Shown: positions 14,996 to 24,718 of the stretch, one piece after another
How the letters are laid out: each line of letters begins with the position of its first letter
How positions within the stretch are numbered: position 1 is the stretch's first letter
Assembly (NCBI GenBank): GCA_947846985.1
Contig: CANTUZ010000001.1
Span: 187,163,455-187,227,454, forward strand
Reading direction: 5' to 3'
DNA length: 64,000 bases
DNA from: Fratercula arctica
Lineage: Eukaryota; Chordata; Aves; Charadriiformes; Alcidae
Program-made: the position numbers and the translations under genes
Notes under the pieces: generated by a model
Databases searched by the model: none
Seen by the model: the letters and a program-made list of their open reading frames with translations, nothing else
What the model was told of the DNA's origin: nothing

Positions 14996-15931
14996 CTAAT
15001 AGCCTAAACCTCCCCTGGCATGACTTGAGGTTGTTTCCTTTTGTCTTATCACTAATCTGGTGGAAGATGTCCCTGCCCATGGCAGGGTGGTTGGAACTAG
15101 GTGATCGTCAAGGTCCCTTCTGACTCTAACTGTTCTATGATTCCATGATTCTATGATTGTTACTTGGGAGAAGAGACCAACACACACCTCGCTACAGCCT
15201 CCTGTCAGGTAGTTGTAGAGAGTGAGAAGGTCTCCCCTCAGCCTCCTTTTCTCCAGACTAAACAACCCCAGTTCCCTCAGCCGCTCCTCATAAGACTTAT
15301 ACTCTAGACCCTTCACCAGTTTCATTGCCCTTCTCTGGACCCACTCCAGCACCTCAGTATCTTCCTTGTAGTGAGGGGCACAAAGGTAAACACAGTATTC
15401 AAGGTGGGGCCTCACCAGTGCCGAGTACAGGGGGATGTTCACTTCCCTAGTCCTGCTGGCCACACTATTTCTGATGCAAGCCAGGATGCTATTGGCTACC
15501 TTGGCCACCTGGGCACACTGCTAGTTCATGCTCAGCTGGCTGTTGACCAACACCCCCAGGTCCTTTTCCACCAGGCAGCTCTCCAGCCACTCTTCCCCAA
15601 GCCTGTAGCACTGCATGGGGTTTTTGTGACCCAAGTGCAGGACACAGCACTTGACCTTGTTGAACCTCATACCATTGACCTTGGCCCATTGATCCAGCCT
15701 GTCCAGATCCCTCTGTAGAGCCTTCCTTCCCTCAAGCAGATCAACACTCCCACCCAACTTGATGTCGTCCTCCAACTTACCAAGGGTGCACTCAATCCCC
15801 TCATCCAAATCATTGATAAAGATATTAAAAAGAACTGGCCCCAATGCTGAGCCCTGGGGAATATCATTGGTGACTGGCTGGCAACTGGATTTAACTCCAT
15901 TCACAACCACTTTTTGAGCCTGGTCATCCAA
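14996..15931 (-). pseudogene. CR1 reverse transcriptase fragment, catalytic core to C-terminus
   Basis: Two minus-strand open stretches (15521-15931 and 14996-15508) are in the same frame and are separated by a single TAG at 15518-15520, so they are one broken reading frame. The first half carries [21 protein letters not shown] and then LEDDIKLGG, where autonomous CR1 copies usually have an aromatic residue followed by ADD; the catalytic box is therefore altered to LEDD. The second half carries [33 protein letters not shown] and YNYLTGGC, the conserved C-terminal end. From about residue 117 of the second half the frame reads through the nested CR1 insert and the protein becomes nonsense. A further in-frame TGA lies upstream near 15945, where a Trp codon is expected. 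Confidence 0.92.
15054..15158 (+). mobile_element. Nested CR1 3' end, opposite strand, different subfamily
   Basis: A 105-bp plus-strand segment breaks the minus-strand CR1 host. It begins AATCTGGTGGAAGATG, contains the CCCTGCCCATGGCAGGG hairpin and AAGGTCCCTTC, and ends in three octamer-like units (TTCTATGA, TTCCATGA, TTCTATGATT). This is the 3' UTR end of a CR1 subfamily different from the host, whose tail reads AGGTCTTTTCCAACC. Host sequence resumes exactly on each side: the plus-strand copy at 18963-19522 has the same host sequence (CCAAGTAAC followed by AAGCAATAGGAC) uninterrupted. No target-site duplication or host deletion larger than about one base is seen. It is a severely 5'-truncated insertion. 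Confidence 0.9.
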
Positions 15932-16025
15932 CCAGCTTTTTACTCAGCGAGGAGTACACCTGTCCAAGCCGTGAGCAGCCAGTTTCTCCAGGACAATGCT
16001 GCTGGAAACAGCATCAAAGGCTTTA

Positions 16026-16412
16026 CTAAAATCTAGGTAGACAACTAAGCAGGTCACCTTGCGGGTTAGTCCAACAGGATCTGTCTTTCATAAACCCATG
16101 CTGACTGGGCCTGACCACCTGGTTGTCTTGTATGTGTCGTGTGACAGCACTCAAAATGATCTGCTCCATAACCTTCCCTGGCACTGAGGTCAAACTGACA
16201 GTCTTGTAGTTTCCTGGATCCTCCTTCTGGCCTTTCTTGTAGATGAGCATCACATTTGCTAACTTCCAGTCCACCAGGACCTCCCTGGTTAGCCAGGACT
16301 GCTGATAAATGATGGAAAGTGGCTTGGTGAGCAAATTTGCCAGCTCCTTCAGTACCCTTGGGTGGATATCATCTGGTCCCATAGACTTGTGTGTGTCTAA
16401 GTGGTGTACCAA
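16026..16412 (-). pseudogene. CR1 reverse transcriptase fragment, N-terminal part
   Basis: This minus-strand frame of 128 codons covers the first part of the CR1 RT domain. Visible blocks in order are SMGPDDIHPRVLKEL near residue 10, KKGQKEDPGNYKTVSLTSV near 57 and SQHGFMKDRSC near 103. After the last block the frame is lost. DNA further on encodes YLDFSKAFDAVSSSIVLEKL in another frame, so one or more small deletions lie between QHGF and the first catalytic aspartate motif, at about 16030-16085. The start Met is only the first ATG in an open stretch; CR1-like coding extends upstream to about 16490. The fragment cannot make an active enzyme. Confidence 0.9.
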
Positions 16413-16495
16413 CCATTTCCCCTTGGATTTTGGGGCTTCATTCTTCTTCCCGACCCTGTCTTCCAGCTCAGGGGGCTTGACAAGCTTTATCCATT

Positions 16496-18907
16496 AGAAG
16501 TCTTTTTTCTTACTTTCCTGGAAGACCTCATGGTATCATAGCAGTGTGTGAAGATCTATTGTTAAGATATATGTGTTAATAAGAGGAATTACTGGATTCT
16601 CTTCACACTCACATGGAATAGAGTCGGCTCTTCTACTACTGTTTCCAAAGGTGGTGTTCTAATATTCCCTGTTGACTGAAACACAGAAACTTTAATGTAG
16701 TTCAGTCTGCTGTGACCTAGGAAAATCTCCATCTGACTAGTTACTATAACTTTACTGCCCTTTCACAGTAGCTCACAGGGTCAGCCTAAGAGGGAATATC
16801 TGTTCTCTGAAATTTTCCTCCCCAAACCTAAGACTTTTTTTTCATCGCTTTTAATCTAGTCTTGTTCTACTATAACTTTTTTCTCTTTTGACACAAAAAA
16901 TTAGACCTTACAGACTTAAAGAAATTTTATAAGTCATATATATTTTACTACTAATTTGTGCATGATATTTTAATATTTTCCTATTCTATGCTTTTAATTA
17001 GTTGGCTCTGTCATATCTTTATCAAGAATCTAAAGACTTACTCCTAACAAGTTCTGCAAGTTTTTCTTTCAGATTGGTACTGAGTTGCATTTGCTAATGA
17101 ACCAGTGTTAATATTGCTCATTAATGTTGCATATTGGAATTGTGCCAAGAGGCCTCAGTAAGGATGAACCCAGTTGTGATGTACAACTGATGGTAACAGG
17201 TAAGGCCTGCCCACCAAACAAGGGCTTAGCAGAGCAGAAAAGAAAAGAAACAGGGCTTCCAGAATAGTAAAGTTTTGCCGTGTAAAAAAGATGGTAATAG
17301 GGGTGGGCAAGAAGTTTTCTTAGCATTCACCTTCTCCTCTAGATTAATCACAGCTGTATTGGTCAATGCTGGTTAAAGTTCTGATCTCTGAAGTACCACT
17401 AATGAATAGCCTCATTCCGCTAAGAACTCAACATTTACTCCTACTCTTGCTTTTCTGTTTTTAAAGCGGTTTTCAATCCATGGCAGTACTGTATTTCTAA
17501 CCCTGTGGTTATCAAGTTTCTTAGCTGACTCTTATGAGGTACTTTATCCAAAGACTTTTGAGAATCAAATGTCAATTTGTTTTACTTGTTCAAATTTTGA
17601 GAGAGTGTTTAGAATCTGTAATGTTTTTATTACAATTTAGATGGTTTCATTACGTTGCAGGCAAACTGAGCAGCCTTATGGAGACATTTATTTAAAATTA
17701 AAAATATATAATTGCTATTAATTATTTATATTTATTGTGGCATATTACATTTAGGGAATGTCCTTTATCCCACATTTCTCATTCTCTAATATTTGTCTAG
17801 GACTAAATCATGAAACATCGCCAAAAGTAACTGAAATAGTGGTAAGAAGTGATATGAAAACTCAGCCAATGACAATGTCAGCCTCTTGGTCTGCCAACAT
17901 CTAGGAGATAAATGCAATACACTGATAGAAGAGACTAATATGGCCATATTACTGGGCTATCTGCAGCCTTTGAAACACAGACTATCTTGTGGATGCTGCT
18001 AAGACATGCCATCTTATTCGAAGAAGGGAAATTTATATTACTAAAGTAATATAGAAAATTAAGTTGTTGACATGAAGAATAAGAAGGACAAACTCTTGTG
18101 GAAAATAATTTGCTTTCTGTACTATTTATTTTTACAGTAATTTCTTCCCTATGCAACTTGTCCAACAAAACTGCCATGGAGCATTTAAAAAAAAAAAATT
18201 GGTCATTATTCTTCTGAACGAATATGCTGTACCTGTTGATTCGTTGTCAGGGGACGAAAAGCATCTCAGATTCGTACAGTCAAGAAAAAATTCAGAGTAT
18301 TTAAAAGTAATTAAGGTTCCTGGAAGTGAGAAATATAGGTGTTACCCTTTCAGGCTGAGAGGGCTTATATACACAGTAGTAGTAGTCATCCATTCTTTTT
18401 TCCGACAAATTAGCATTCCTGCTACTCCTGATAAATAGATAGAGAGATGGATTGGCTTGACTTTCTACTCACTCCCCTGTTTTTTCGCTTTTTCTCTCTT
18501 CCTTCCTCTCTTCCCTCCCTTTTTCACTTTCTCTCCTTCTGTCTGGCACTTTCTCTCCATTGCTCTCTTACTCCTTTCCCTTCTTTCCTCCTTCACAGAG
18601 AGTACACTTGAGGTTTAATGTAGTTCTTATATTCCTAATTCAAAATATTAAAAAAAAACCATGCAAACTATTTCAAAGAAAGTTTTGGGAAAGGCTTTTT
18701 TCACTGTGCTTGAAGACCTAGAATTTACAGTGAAGTCTCCTCCCTTCCTCTTCGATCCCTCATCCCCCTGTAATTTTTCTCCTTTCAGACCATTCCACTG
18801 TTCTTGGAGGAGATATTTCACAAGATACATGTTAAAGACTAGAAATACTTTGCTTCTTTACTTAACGCTCACTTTTTCATTTGCTGAGCTTTTCTGCAGG
18901 CATGAAA
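16496..18907. other. Unique non-coding sequence with a pyrimidine-rich patch
   Basis: No gene is recognised. A plus-strand pyrimidine-rich patch of mixed CT, CCTT and CTCC units lies at about 18461-18595. Splice-acceptor-like pyrimidine tracts (for example before 17071) occur without partners. Short open frames of up to 95 codons match nothing I know. Confidence 0.65.
18461..18595. repeat. Imperfect pyrimidine-rich (CT)n tract
   Basis: Mixed TTTC, CTCT, CCTT and CCCT units with a few purine interruptions. It is low-complexity sequence rather than a clean microsatellite. Confidence 0.75.
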
Positions 18908-18962
18908 GCTAGAGTTAACTGTGCAGTAAGATGTCATTTATGGTAAGACATTACATAACCTT
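18908..18962 (+). repeat. 55-bp direct repeat, left copy (CR1 5' flank)
   Basis: This unique flanking segment ends exactly where the plus-strand CR1 begins. A second copy with one mismatch (C to T) lies 399 bp to the right, inside the CR1, at 19307-19361. The left copy is taken as the original because it joins continuously to non-repeat DNA on its left. Confidence 0.95.
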
Positions 18963-19001
18963 GAATACTGTGTTCAGTTTTGGACCTCTCACTACATTGA
19001 G

Positions 19002-19310
19002 GTGCTGGAACATGTCCAGATAAGAGCACTGAAGTGGGTGAGGGGTCTAGAGCACAAGTCTTATAAGGAGCAGCTGAGGGAACTGGGGTTGTTTAGTCTG
19101 GAGAAAAGGAGGCTGAGGGGAGACCTTCTCACTCGCTACAACTACCTGACAGGAGGTTGTAGCGAGGCGTGTGTCGGTCTCTTCTCCCAAGTAACAAGCA
19201 ATAGGACAAGAGAAAATGGCCTCCAGTTGCACCAGGTGATTAGATTGGAGATTAGGATATTAGGAAAAATTTCTTCACCGAAAGGGTTGTCAAGCACTGG
19301 AACAGGCTAG
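19002..19310 (+). pseudogene. CR1 RT C-terminal fragment
   Basis: A frame of 102 codons covers the C-terminal end of the CR1 RT protein: [19 protein letters not shown] near residue 25, [20 protein letters not shown] near 47, then SNRTRENG. The frame ends where the 55-bp flank copy is inserted. It has no catalytic motifs and is a dead fragment of a truncated retrotransposon. Confidence 0.9.
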
Positions 19311-19361
19311 AGTTAACTGTGTAGTAAGATGTCATTTATGGTAAGACATTACATAACCTTG
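19307..19361 (+). repeat. 55-bp direct repeat, right copy (inserted in CR1)
   Basis: It matches 18908-18962 at 54 of 55 positions and sits between CR1 sequence ending GGAACAGGCT and CR1 sequence resuming GGAAGTGGTTGAGTC. Three bases (GCT) at the left junction could belong to either the CR1 or the repeat, a microhomology. See the finding for interpretation. Confidence 0.95.
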
Positions 19362-19522
19362 GAAGTGGTTGAGTCACCATCCCTGGACGTACTTAAAAGA
19401 TATGTAGATGTGGTGCTTAGGGACATGGTTTAATGGTGGAATTGGGAGTGTTAGGTTAATGGTTGGACTCAGTGATCTGATAGGTCTTTTCCAACCAAAA
19501 CAATTCTATGATTCTATGATAA

Positions 19523-20129
19523 TGTATCTCAGCATTGTCATATATAACAAAAACTATTCCTAGAAGTGATGATTTATGTCAGCACAGGACTCTAGGAAAA
19601 CAAAAAAGGTGCTTGTCCAACTTTGGACATTCCAAAATTCAGATGTATCAAATAATAGAAAATATTCACGAATCTTATAACTGAATTTTCTCCTGTTAAC
19701 CTGGTCATGATTTCCAACAGTTTCCTCTCAACAAGATTTCATAGGGAGTTTAGTTGGTTTTGAGCTGCTTATGGGGCTGCATGGAACTGAAAACCTCCAT
19801 TGTTTCATTCATTAGGGAGCTTTATGGAAAGGCTCTTTTTATATCTGAGTGCTAACCTGGGCATTCTTAAACTGGGCTGTGCACCCAACAAAGAACTTCA
19901 CTTGCAAATGGACAGTGTATCTTCATTTCTGTGTACTGTGCCACTTACTCCAAATTCGATATCACCACCAGGCTCATACGGCTTTCTTTTACTTGCATGA
20001 TTTTCTATGAAATTGTTGTATCATGCTAGCAGGAAGTGCCCATCAGTTTATCTTTGTGTCTGCTTTTGTATGAAAAACAGAGCGTTCTGAAGTGGGTAGA
20101 GTACTGCCATCAGTCGCTGGAGATGTGGT
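19523..20129. other. Unique non-coding sequence
   Basis: I see no gene or recognised repeat here. One plus-strand frame of 66 codons (19800-20000) matches nothing known. Confidence 0.6.
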
Positions 20130-21115
20130 TTGCATTCAGCTGTGAACAATGAGGGACTTAGAGAAGACTGTATATGTGATGGATGTTTAACAATTAAGAA
20201 TCTTAAGTTGAATGTGGAGGAGCTGGGAAGAGAAGCAGAGGTCCTCAAGAGGATAAATGAGTGTGAGAGATTTATCAATGAAACATGGTTAGTTTTAAAT
20301 GAAGAAAATGACATGCAGCAAGGAGGTCAATGGAAGCGAGCTGAGAACAGCCTATGTAGAGGAAGAAGAGGAAGAGGAAAAAGAGATAAGTGAGATATGT
20401 AAAGAGACGGAGTTAATGACAAGCAAAATGAAATGTGCAGCATGAACAGGACTCTGCAGACATTGTGGTAAACATTGTCTGACAGAACACATCAAATCTC
20501 CGAACGGTGAGTTGACAACAGTGATGGCAGTGAGGAAGAACAGTCCAGCAAATGGAGACACATTGAAAAACACACTTTTTTTACCTGCATTTTTTCTTAT
20601 CCTGACTTTTCTGCCAGTTAACTGTAACGGAACAGATGCATATATGTAGAATATGCTGTAAGAGAGTATCATCTCCACTGGTAGGCATCAGTGGCATAAA
20701 AGACGAAAGATGCTTGATTTGCATGATAACTCCGAGACGTTTAAAAAGGCAAGTGTAGGGTGACAAACCAGTCATGATTTTGGCGGGAATGAGAATTTTT
20801 TCAATGCAGCTAGGTTGGGTGCATCCAACCTGGACGTAACAGATAGTTTGCAGCTAACAAAGAAATTAGATTACTTATTACAGGAAAATAGAAGATGGGA
20901 TTGCATATAGGAAAGCAGTAACTACTTAAGAGTGTGGTTGATACAAAAATAGTAACATGGTTGATACAAAAATAGTAACATCATCATCCTACCATAAAGA
21001 TCTGTTCCCTGAAAACAGCTTTGTTTCAGTGAATCTCTCCTATTTTTAAGTGAAACAATTCATTTGGGAAATGATGAGGACTACACAGGGAATTGTTTTG
21101 CAAAGCTTTTCACTG
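20130..21115 (+). pseudogene. Possible decayed CR1-type ORF1 remnant
   Basis: A plus-strand frame of 87 codons (20130-20393) encodes CICDGC, a CxxC-type pair, followed by a charged heptad-like stretch (LNVEELGREAEVLKRI) and then INETWLV. CR1 ORF1 proteins of birds and reptiles often begin with a cysteine motif, then a coiled coil ending in an E/D-x-W segment, and later an esterase-like region. Further right, in broken frames, are LGASNLDVTDSLQL (about 20817-20858) and IHLGNDED (about 21060-21083), which faintly recall the esterase blocks LPGAxxxDVT and HVGTND in the same order. Their spacing is longer than usual and stops intervene. The match is by eye and weak; the coiled-coil part could be chance. 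Confidence 0.35.
20935..20980 (+). repeat. Perfect 23-bp tandem duplication
   Basis: The unit beginning TGGTTGATACAAAAATAG occurs twice, head to tail, at 20935-20957 and 20958-20980 without mismatch. The lack of divergence suggests a recent slippage or duplication. Confidence 0.95.
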
Positions 21116-22734
21116 CTTTCTGGGGAATTCTTCCATTCCATAGCCTTTTATCTCTCTGGGAGGATCACCACAGCGCTTTCTTCGCAGGATTGTATGAAGG
21201 AGATCCTGGCCCAGATTCTACTAGAGCAGAACATTCTTCCCTCTGACTTGAGTAGTTTCAGTACAGATATATCTAGACCAGATAAGGTTTATTTAGTGGC
21301 AAAGATCCTCAATAGTTTTATATGACAAATACTTTTCTGCTTTCCCAGAGATAAGCTGATTTCCTGTAGTGTAAAATCTGGTCCGTTAGATGGTAGGAAT
21401 ACGGGAACACAACTCTGAAGCTAACAAAGCATCCCATATTTGAGAGTGGCACAAGACATCAATGCCAATACTATCGCTTGTTCAGGCCGTTATCTAAGAC
21501 AATATCTCAATGAGCCAGTTGAACTGTTAGGACAACAACAACATACACAGTACTACACAGTTAGCTGGTCAATGGCTTACTATTTGTACTGAAACATTTT
21601 CCAGGCACCTGAGGAGGACATTTAAAGATCAGTTTTCTTTATCTTTATATATATATTTATATATAAATATATATATAATATATATAATATATATAATATT
21701 TTGTATATTATATATAAATAATATATTATATATTATATTTTTATATATATTTATATATATCATCTTTATATGAAAACAATAAAGAGCTTTTGAATGCATA
21801 AAATATTTGAGTGCAGTCCTCTAAGGCCATCCAGCCTATTCAGTGTTCTAAAGAAATGTGGGTCAATGAAGGGCTTTGAAAAATAAGTATTTTATTTCAT
21901 ATTTTAGAAAATGGTGATTAGCAGAGGTGTTTTAAAGAGATTTAGACAACTTTAACTTAGGAAAAAAGTGTGAATGGGCATTTTAAAGTGTACCTCCTAC
22001 TTTGGGACAGCACTGTAGCATGTGTTGTTAGTTAAAGTGAGATTCTTATGTTTATATTCAACAAATAAGAAACATGTAAGTGTACCACTGTGCTGCCTAA
22101 AAGATTTAGCCTCTGTCACAGGTGACGTACTCAGCACAGTAAAATAAGGATGGCTGCGAGCAAGTCTAAGCCTCACAGATACAGAGCGGAAAAAGATGTG
22201 CTTATTGGAAAAGGTATTGCTCTTGCTTACAAAGAGAAAGGAGTTTGAGTCAGTGCCGTGACTAAAGCCAGATTTGAGGACAACTATTTATCTCTATACC
22301 TAAGGTGAAATGCACTGGACAACCAGGATGAGGAACAGACAGTGCCAAGCTCTGGAAATGTACTCTTTCTGTGGTTTCATAAGTTTGGCACTTTTTTTTC
22401 CCCTAGAACTACGTTTGGGAGTCTGTGACCCCTAGAAGCGTTGGGAAGGGCATACAAGCCCTTAGTGTCATGTGCAGTTGGGCCATAACTTTTTTGATCT
22501 CTAATTTGGTCCTTCCTTTTCCTTGCTATGCCAGCTTTGCAGCAGCAAATTGTTTCTCCCCCTTCATTTTACCTATTATACATAGGAAATAATTTTTACT
22601 CATTTTTTATTCCATTACATAGTTGAAATTAAAAATATAGCAAACTGAATAGTGATGCTAGAGGAATTTCCATCTAAATCAAGAGAATCAGACTTATTCT
22701 TATTTAAGAATAATTTTTACTTTTCAAGCCCTTA
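21116..22734. other. Non-coding sequence including an AT-rich palindromic block
   Basis: No gene is recognised. The block at 21644-21760 is nearly pure TA/TTA repeat. The rest is unique, AT-rich sequence. If the remnants at 20.1-21.1 kb and 22.7-23.2 kb belong to one old element, RT sequence would be expected here, but I could not find RT motifs. Confidence 0.6.
21644..21760. repeat. AT-rich microsatellite, (TA)n/(TATAA)n
   Basis: About 117 bp made almost entirely of TA, TTA and ATAA units with a single G near the middle. It is strongly self-complementary and could extrude cruciforms. Confidence 0.9.
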
Positions 22735-23165
22735 CCTTGAGTAATTTATACAGTGCTGGACACTGTATCTTTGTAAAGGTTTAATTGCTCTTCAGGGGAG
22801 CAGTGTAGAGCAATTATACAAATGATACCAGATATCAACGATTTAAGGTATGAGGAAAGTGTGAGAAAGTTGAGCATATTCTCAGTGGAAAAGAAGAGAC
22901 TTCATGTAACCCAATTGAAGTTTTAAAAATTATGAAGCCGACTGATAAAATTGATCCAAGCAAGCTCTTTACACTTGCAAGACCATAGAAGCTAAAAGAC
23001 ATGATCTAAAAATTAGAAAGTTGGGAACAAGAAAAGAAATGCTAAGGCAAAACTATTTTACACAGAAGGATTAGAAGTGTATGGCATAAATTACTATAAA
23101 GGGCCCCTGAAGCAAGAAGCATCATTGAATTCAAGAGGGAATGAGCTGAATTTCTAAACAAAAGG
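22735..23165 (+). mobile_element. Ancient CR1/L3-type LINE remnant, 3' coding end
   Basis: The segment follows the same order of blocks as CR1 RT C-termini and older CR1/L3 copies, though heavily mutated: GTGCTGGACACTGTA, then CAAATGATACCAGA, TATGAGGAAAGTGTGAGAAA, CTCAGTGGAAAAGAAGAGAC, AAAATTATGAAG, TTAGAAAGTTGGGAACAAG and TTTTACACAGAAGG, then an end recalling ATTGAATTCAAGAGGGAA. Compare the young copies in this window (GAGGGAACTGGGG then TTTAGTCTGGAGAAAAGGAGG). All reading frames are broken. It is older than the other CR1 copies and probably predates birds. The exact edges are uncertain. Confidence 0.7.
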
Positions 23166-24660
23166 AGCAGATAGAGGGGTGGCAGAGAAAATAGTCAAAT
23201 GGAAATAAGGGAGACAATAAGGAACAAGCAAGTAGAGCATGAGAGCCTTTTCCTCTTATTTATTTGGTTCTTCTTGCTGGTACTGTTCTTTGGATGTTGA
23301 TTTTTTTATTACCTAAAATAATGCAGCAGCCCCTTAGCACAGGTCAGTCAGTATTTTTTCAGAGATGATTTACAACATTTTTAATAGCAAGTTTATGTAA
23401 ATTAGGGGTTCCTGGATTTTTGGCCCACAGTCATCTTTGATCAAATCTTGAGAATGAATCAGTTAGTGATCCTAGCCCAGTTAGTCATATTGGACAGCTA
23501 TATATCAAGGAAACCCCTGCCAAAGGGACATGCTGGTACAAAGTGATTAGAAGGTCTTTTCCCTCCCACAACTCCAGCTGCTGCTGGCAAGAGCAAGTTG
23601 TCGGAATACCCAGCACCCTGCTCCTGGGATATCCATCTGCTTAGAAGCTGGAGTTTTCAGAGCTGGCTTTGACTAAAAGGCATAGAGGATGTAGTTACAT
23701 TAAAATTTTCTCTAGTGAGAAAGCCAGTTTATGAAGTTCCAGCTTCCAACCACAACTCCTCATTCCAGTCCCCACACCATAATTTACTGTATTGCCAAAA
23801 AGCAGCACCAGAAATTTGAGGTGATTTTACAGATTCTGACTATATATGTTGTTTTAAATTTCCTGTGACTGTGCAAACCAATAAGGACCAGCAAAGTCTC
23901 TGAAGCTGTACATACTCAGGAAGACAAGATTCCATTGATTTACTTTCAGACAGGTGTATTCAGAATGACAGCTTTAATTACACAGGAATGAATGGCTGAA
24001 AAGCCTATGCACACCTGAGAAAGCTTCTTGGGTTTCATTGTTGACTGCTACCTATGTCCATTTTTGAAAAACTAATTATTTCTCAACAATATTAGATATT
24101 TAAAACCTAATTATTTCTGAGTTGCTCCATTCTCTTCTATTCCCCCCCCCCCAACCTGTTGTAGTTTTTATATATCAAGCACATGTTAAGGTGTAAAAAC
24201 ATAGCATAGAGACAATAACACATTGAAATCCTAGCCCTTGCCTAATTAATTGCCTTATAGCTTTCAGAAATGCACTAAAAATAACAAAAAGTTTGGTATA
24301 TATTGTTCATAGTAATAATATTCTCTGTTTTGTTTTCTTGGGAAATGGGGGACATTTAAAAGGCTTATGCAGTTTCTTTTAACTTGAAGCTTGATTTTTT
24401 TTTTTTCTTGAAGAAAACGTACTATTTTTTTCCTCCGCATTTTAAACATTAATTTCCAAGGTATCAACGGCTAATTATTCAGCAGTTACTTTAATGTTTC
24501 AGATAGGGAATAAGTAGCCTTGGGAGAACAGATCATGCTTTTAAAGTAAGTCTAGCTATAGTAAAGGATTATTACTAGAAGACATCCACTGCATATAGTC
24601 ACTGCTGTTTCTTTCTCCATTCAAAGACAGAAGCAGAGTGGTAAAATTTAATCTAATTTA

Positions 24661-24718
24661 AAAGAAAAAACAAACAAACAAACAACAAACAAACAAAAAA
24701 AACCCACAAAAAAACAAA
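24661..24718. repeat. A-rich (AAAC)n repeat
   Basis: Irregular CAAA/AAAC units on the plus strand. It is possibly a degraded A-tail but has no recognisable element attached. Confidence 0.85.

Larger units (their letters stand above)
14788..16495 (-). mobile_element. CR1 non-LTR retrotransposon, 5'-truncated
   Basis: A minus-strand CR1 copy of about 1.6 kb, not counting a nested insert at 15054-15158. CR1 elements move by target-primed reverse transcription and usually lose their 5' end, as here: the copy begins near the start of the RT domain and runs through the 3' UTR. The left edge (the element's 3' end) has the degenerate octamer repeat typical of CR1 ends (ATTTTATG then ATTCTAT). Translated minus-strand pieces give a recognisable chicken-repeat RT: a PRVLKEL segment, [37 protein letters not shown] and [14 protein letters not shown]. 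Internal stops, small deletions and a frameshift make it inactive. The right edge is approximate because the element grades into unique sequence. No target-site duplication is evident, which is usual for CR1. Confidence 0.95.
18963..19522 (+). mobile_element. CR1 non-LTR retrotransposon, 5'-truncated, with internal insertion
   Basis: A plus-strand CR1 3' segment that starts at GAATACTGTGTTCAG and ends in the octamer tail ATTCTATGATTCTATGAT near 19520. It belongs to the same subfamily as the minus-strand copy at 14788-16495: about 140 bp around [19 protein letters not shown] is nearly identical between the two. The CR1 sequence is interrupted at 19307-19361 by a copy of its own left flank, replacing about 7 bp (GCCCCAG in the other copy). 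The combined element is about 505 bp of CR1 plus the 55-bp insert. No target-site duplication is seen at the outer ends. Confidence 0.95.

Noticed and set aside
15371..15718. Plus-strand frame of 115 codons
   Set aside because: It is the antisense shadow of the CR1 RT coding strand.
18908..19361. Reading the 55-bp repeats as a target-site duplication of a CR1 insertion
   Set aside because: The right copy lies inside CR1 sequence that continues in register after it, so the repeats do not bound one insertion; CR1 also rarely makes such duplications.
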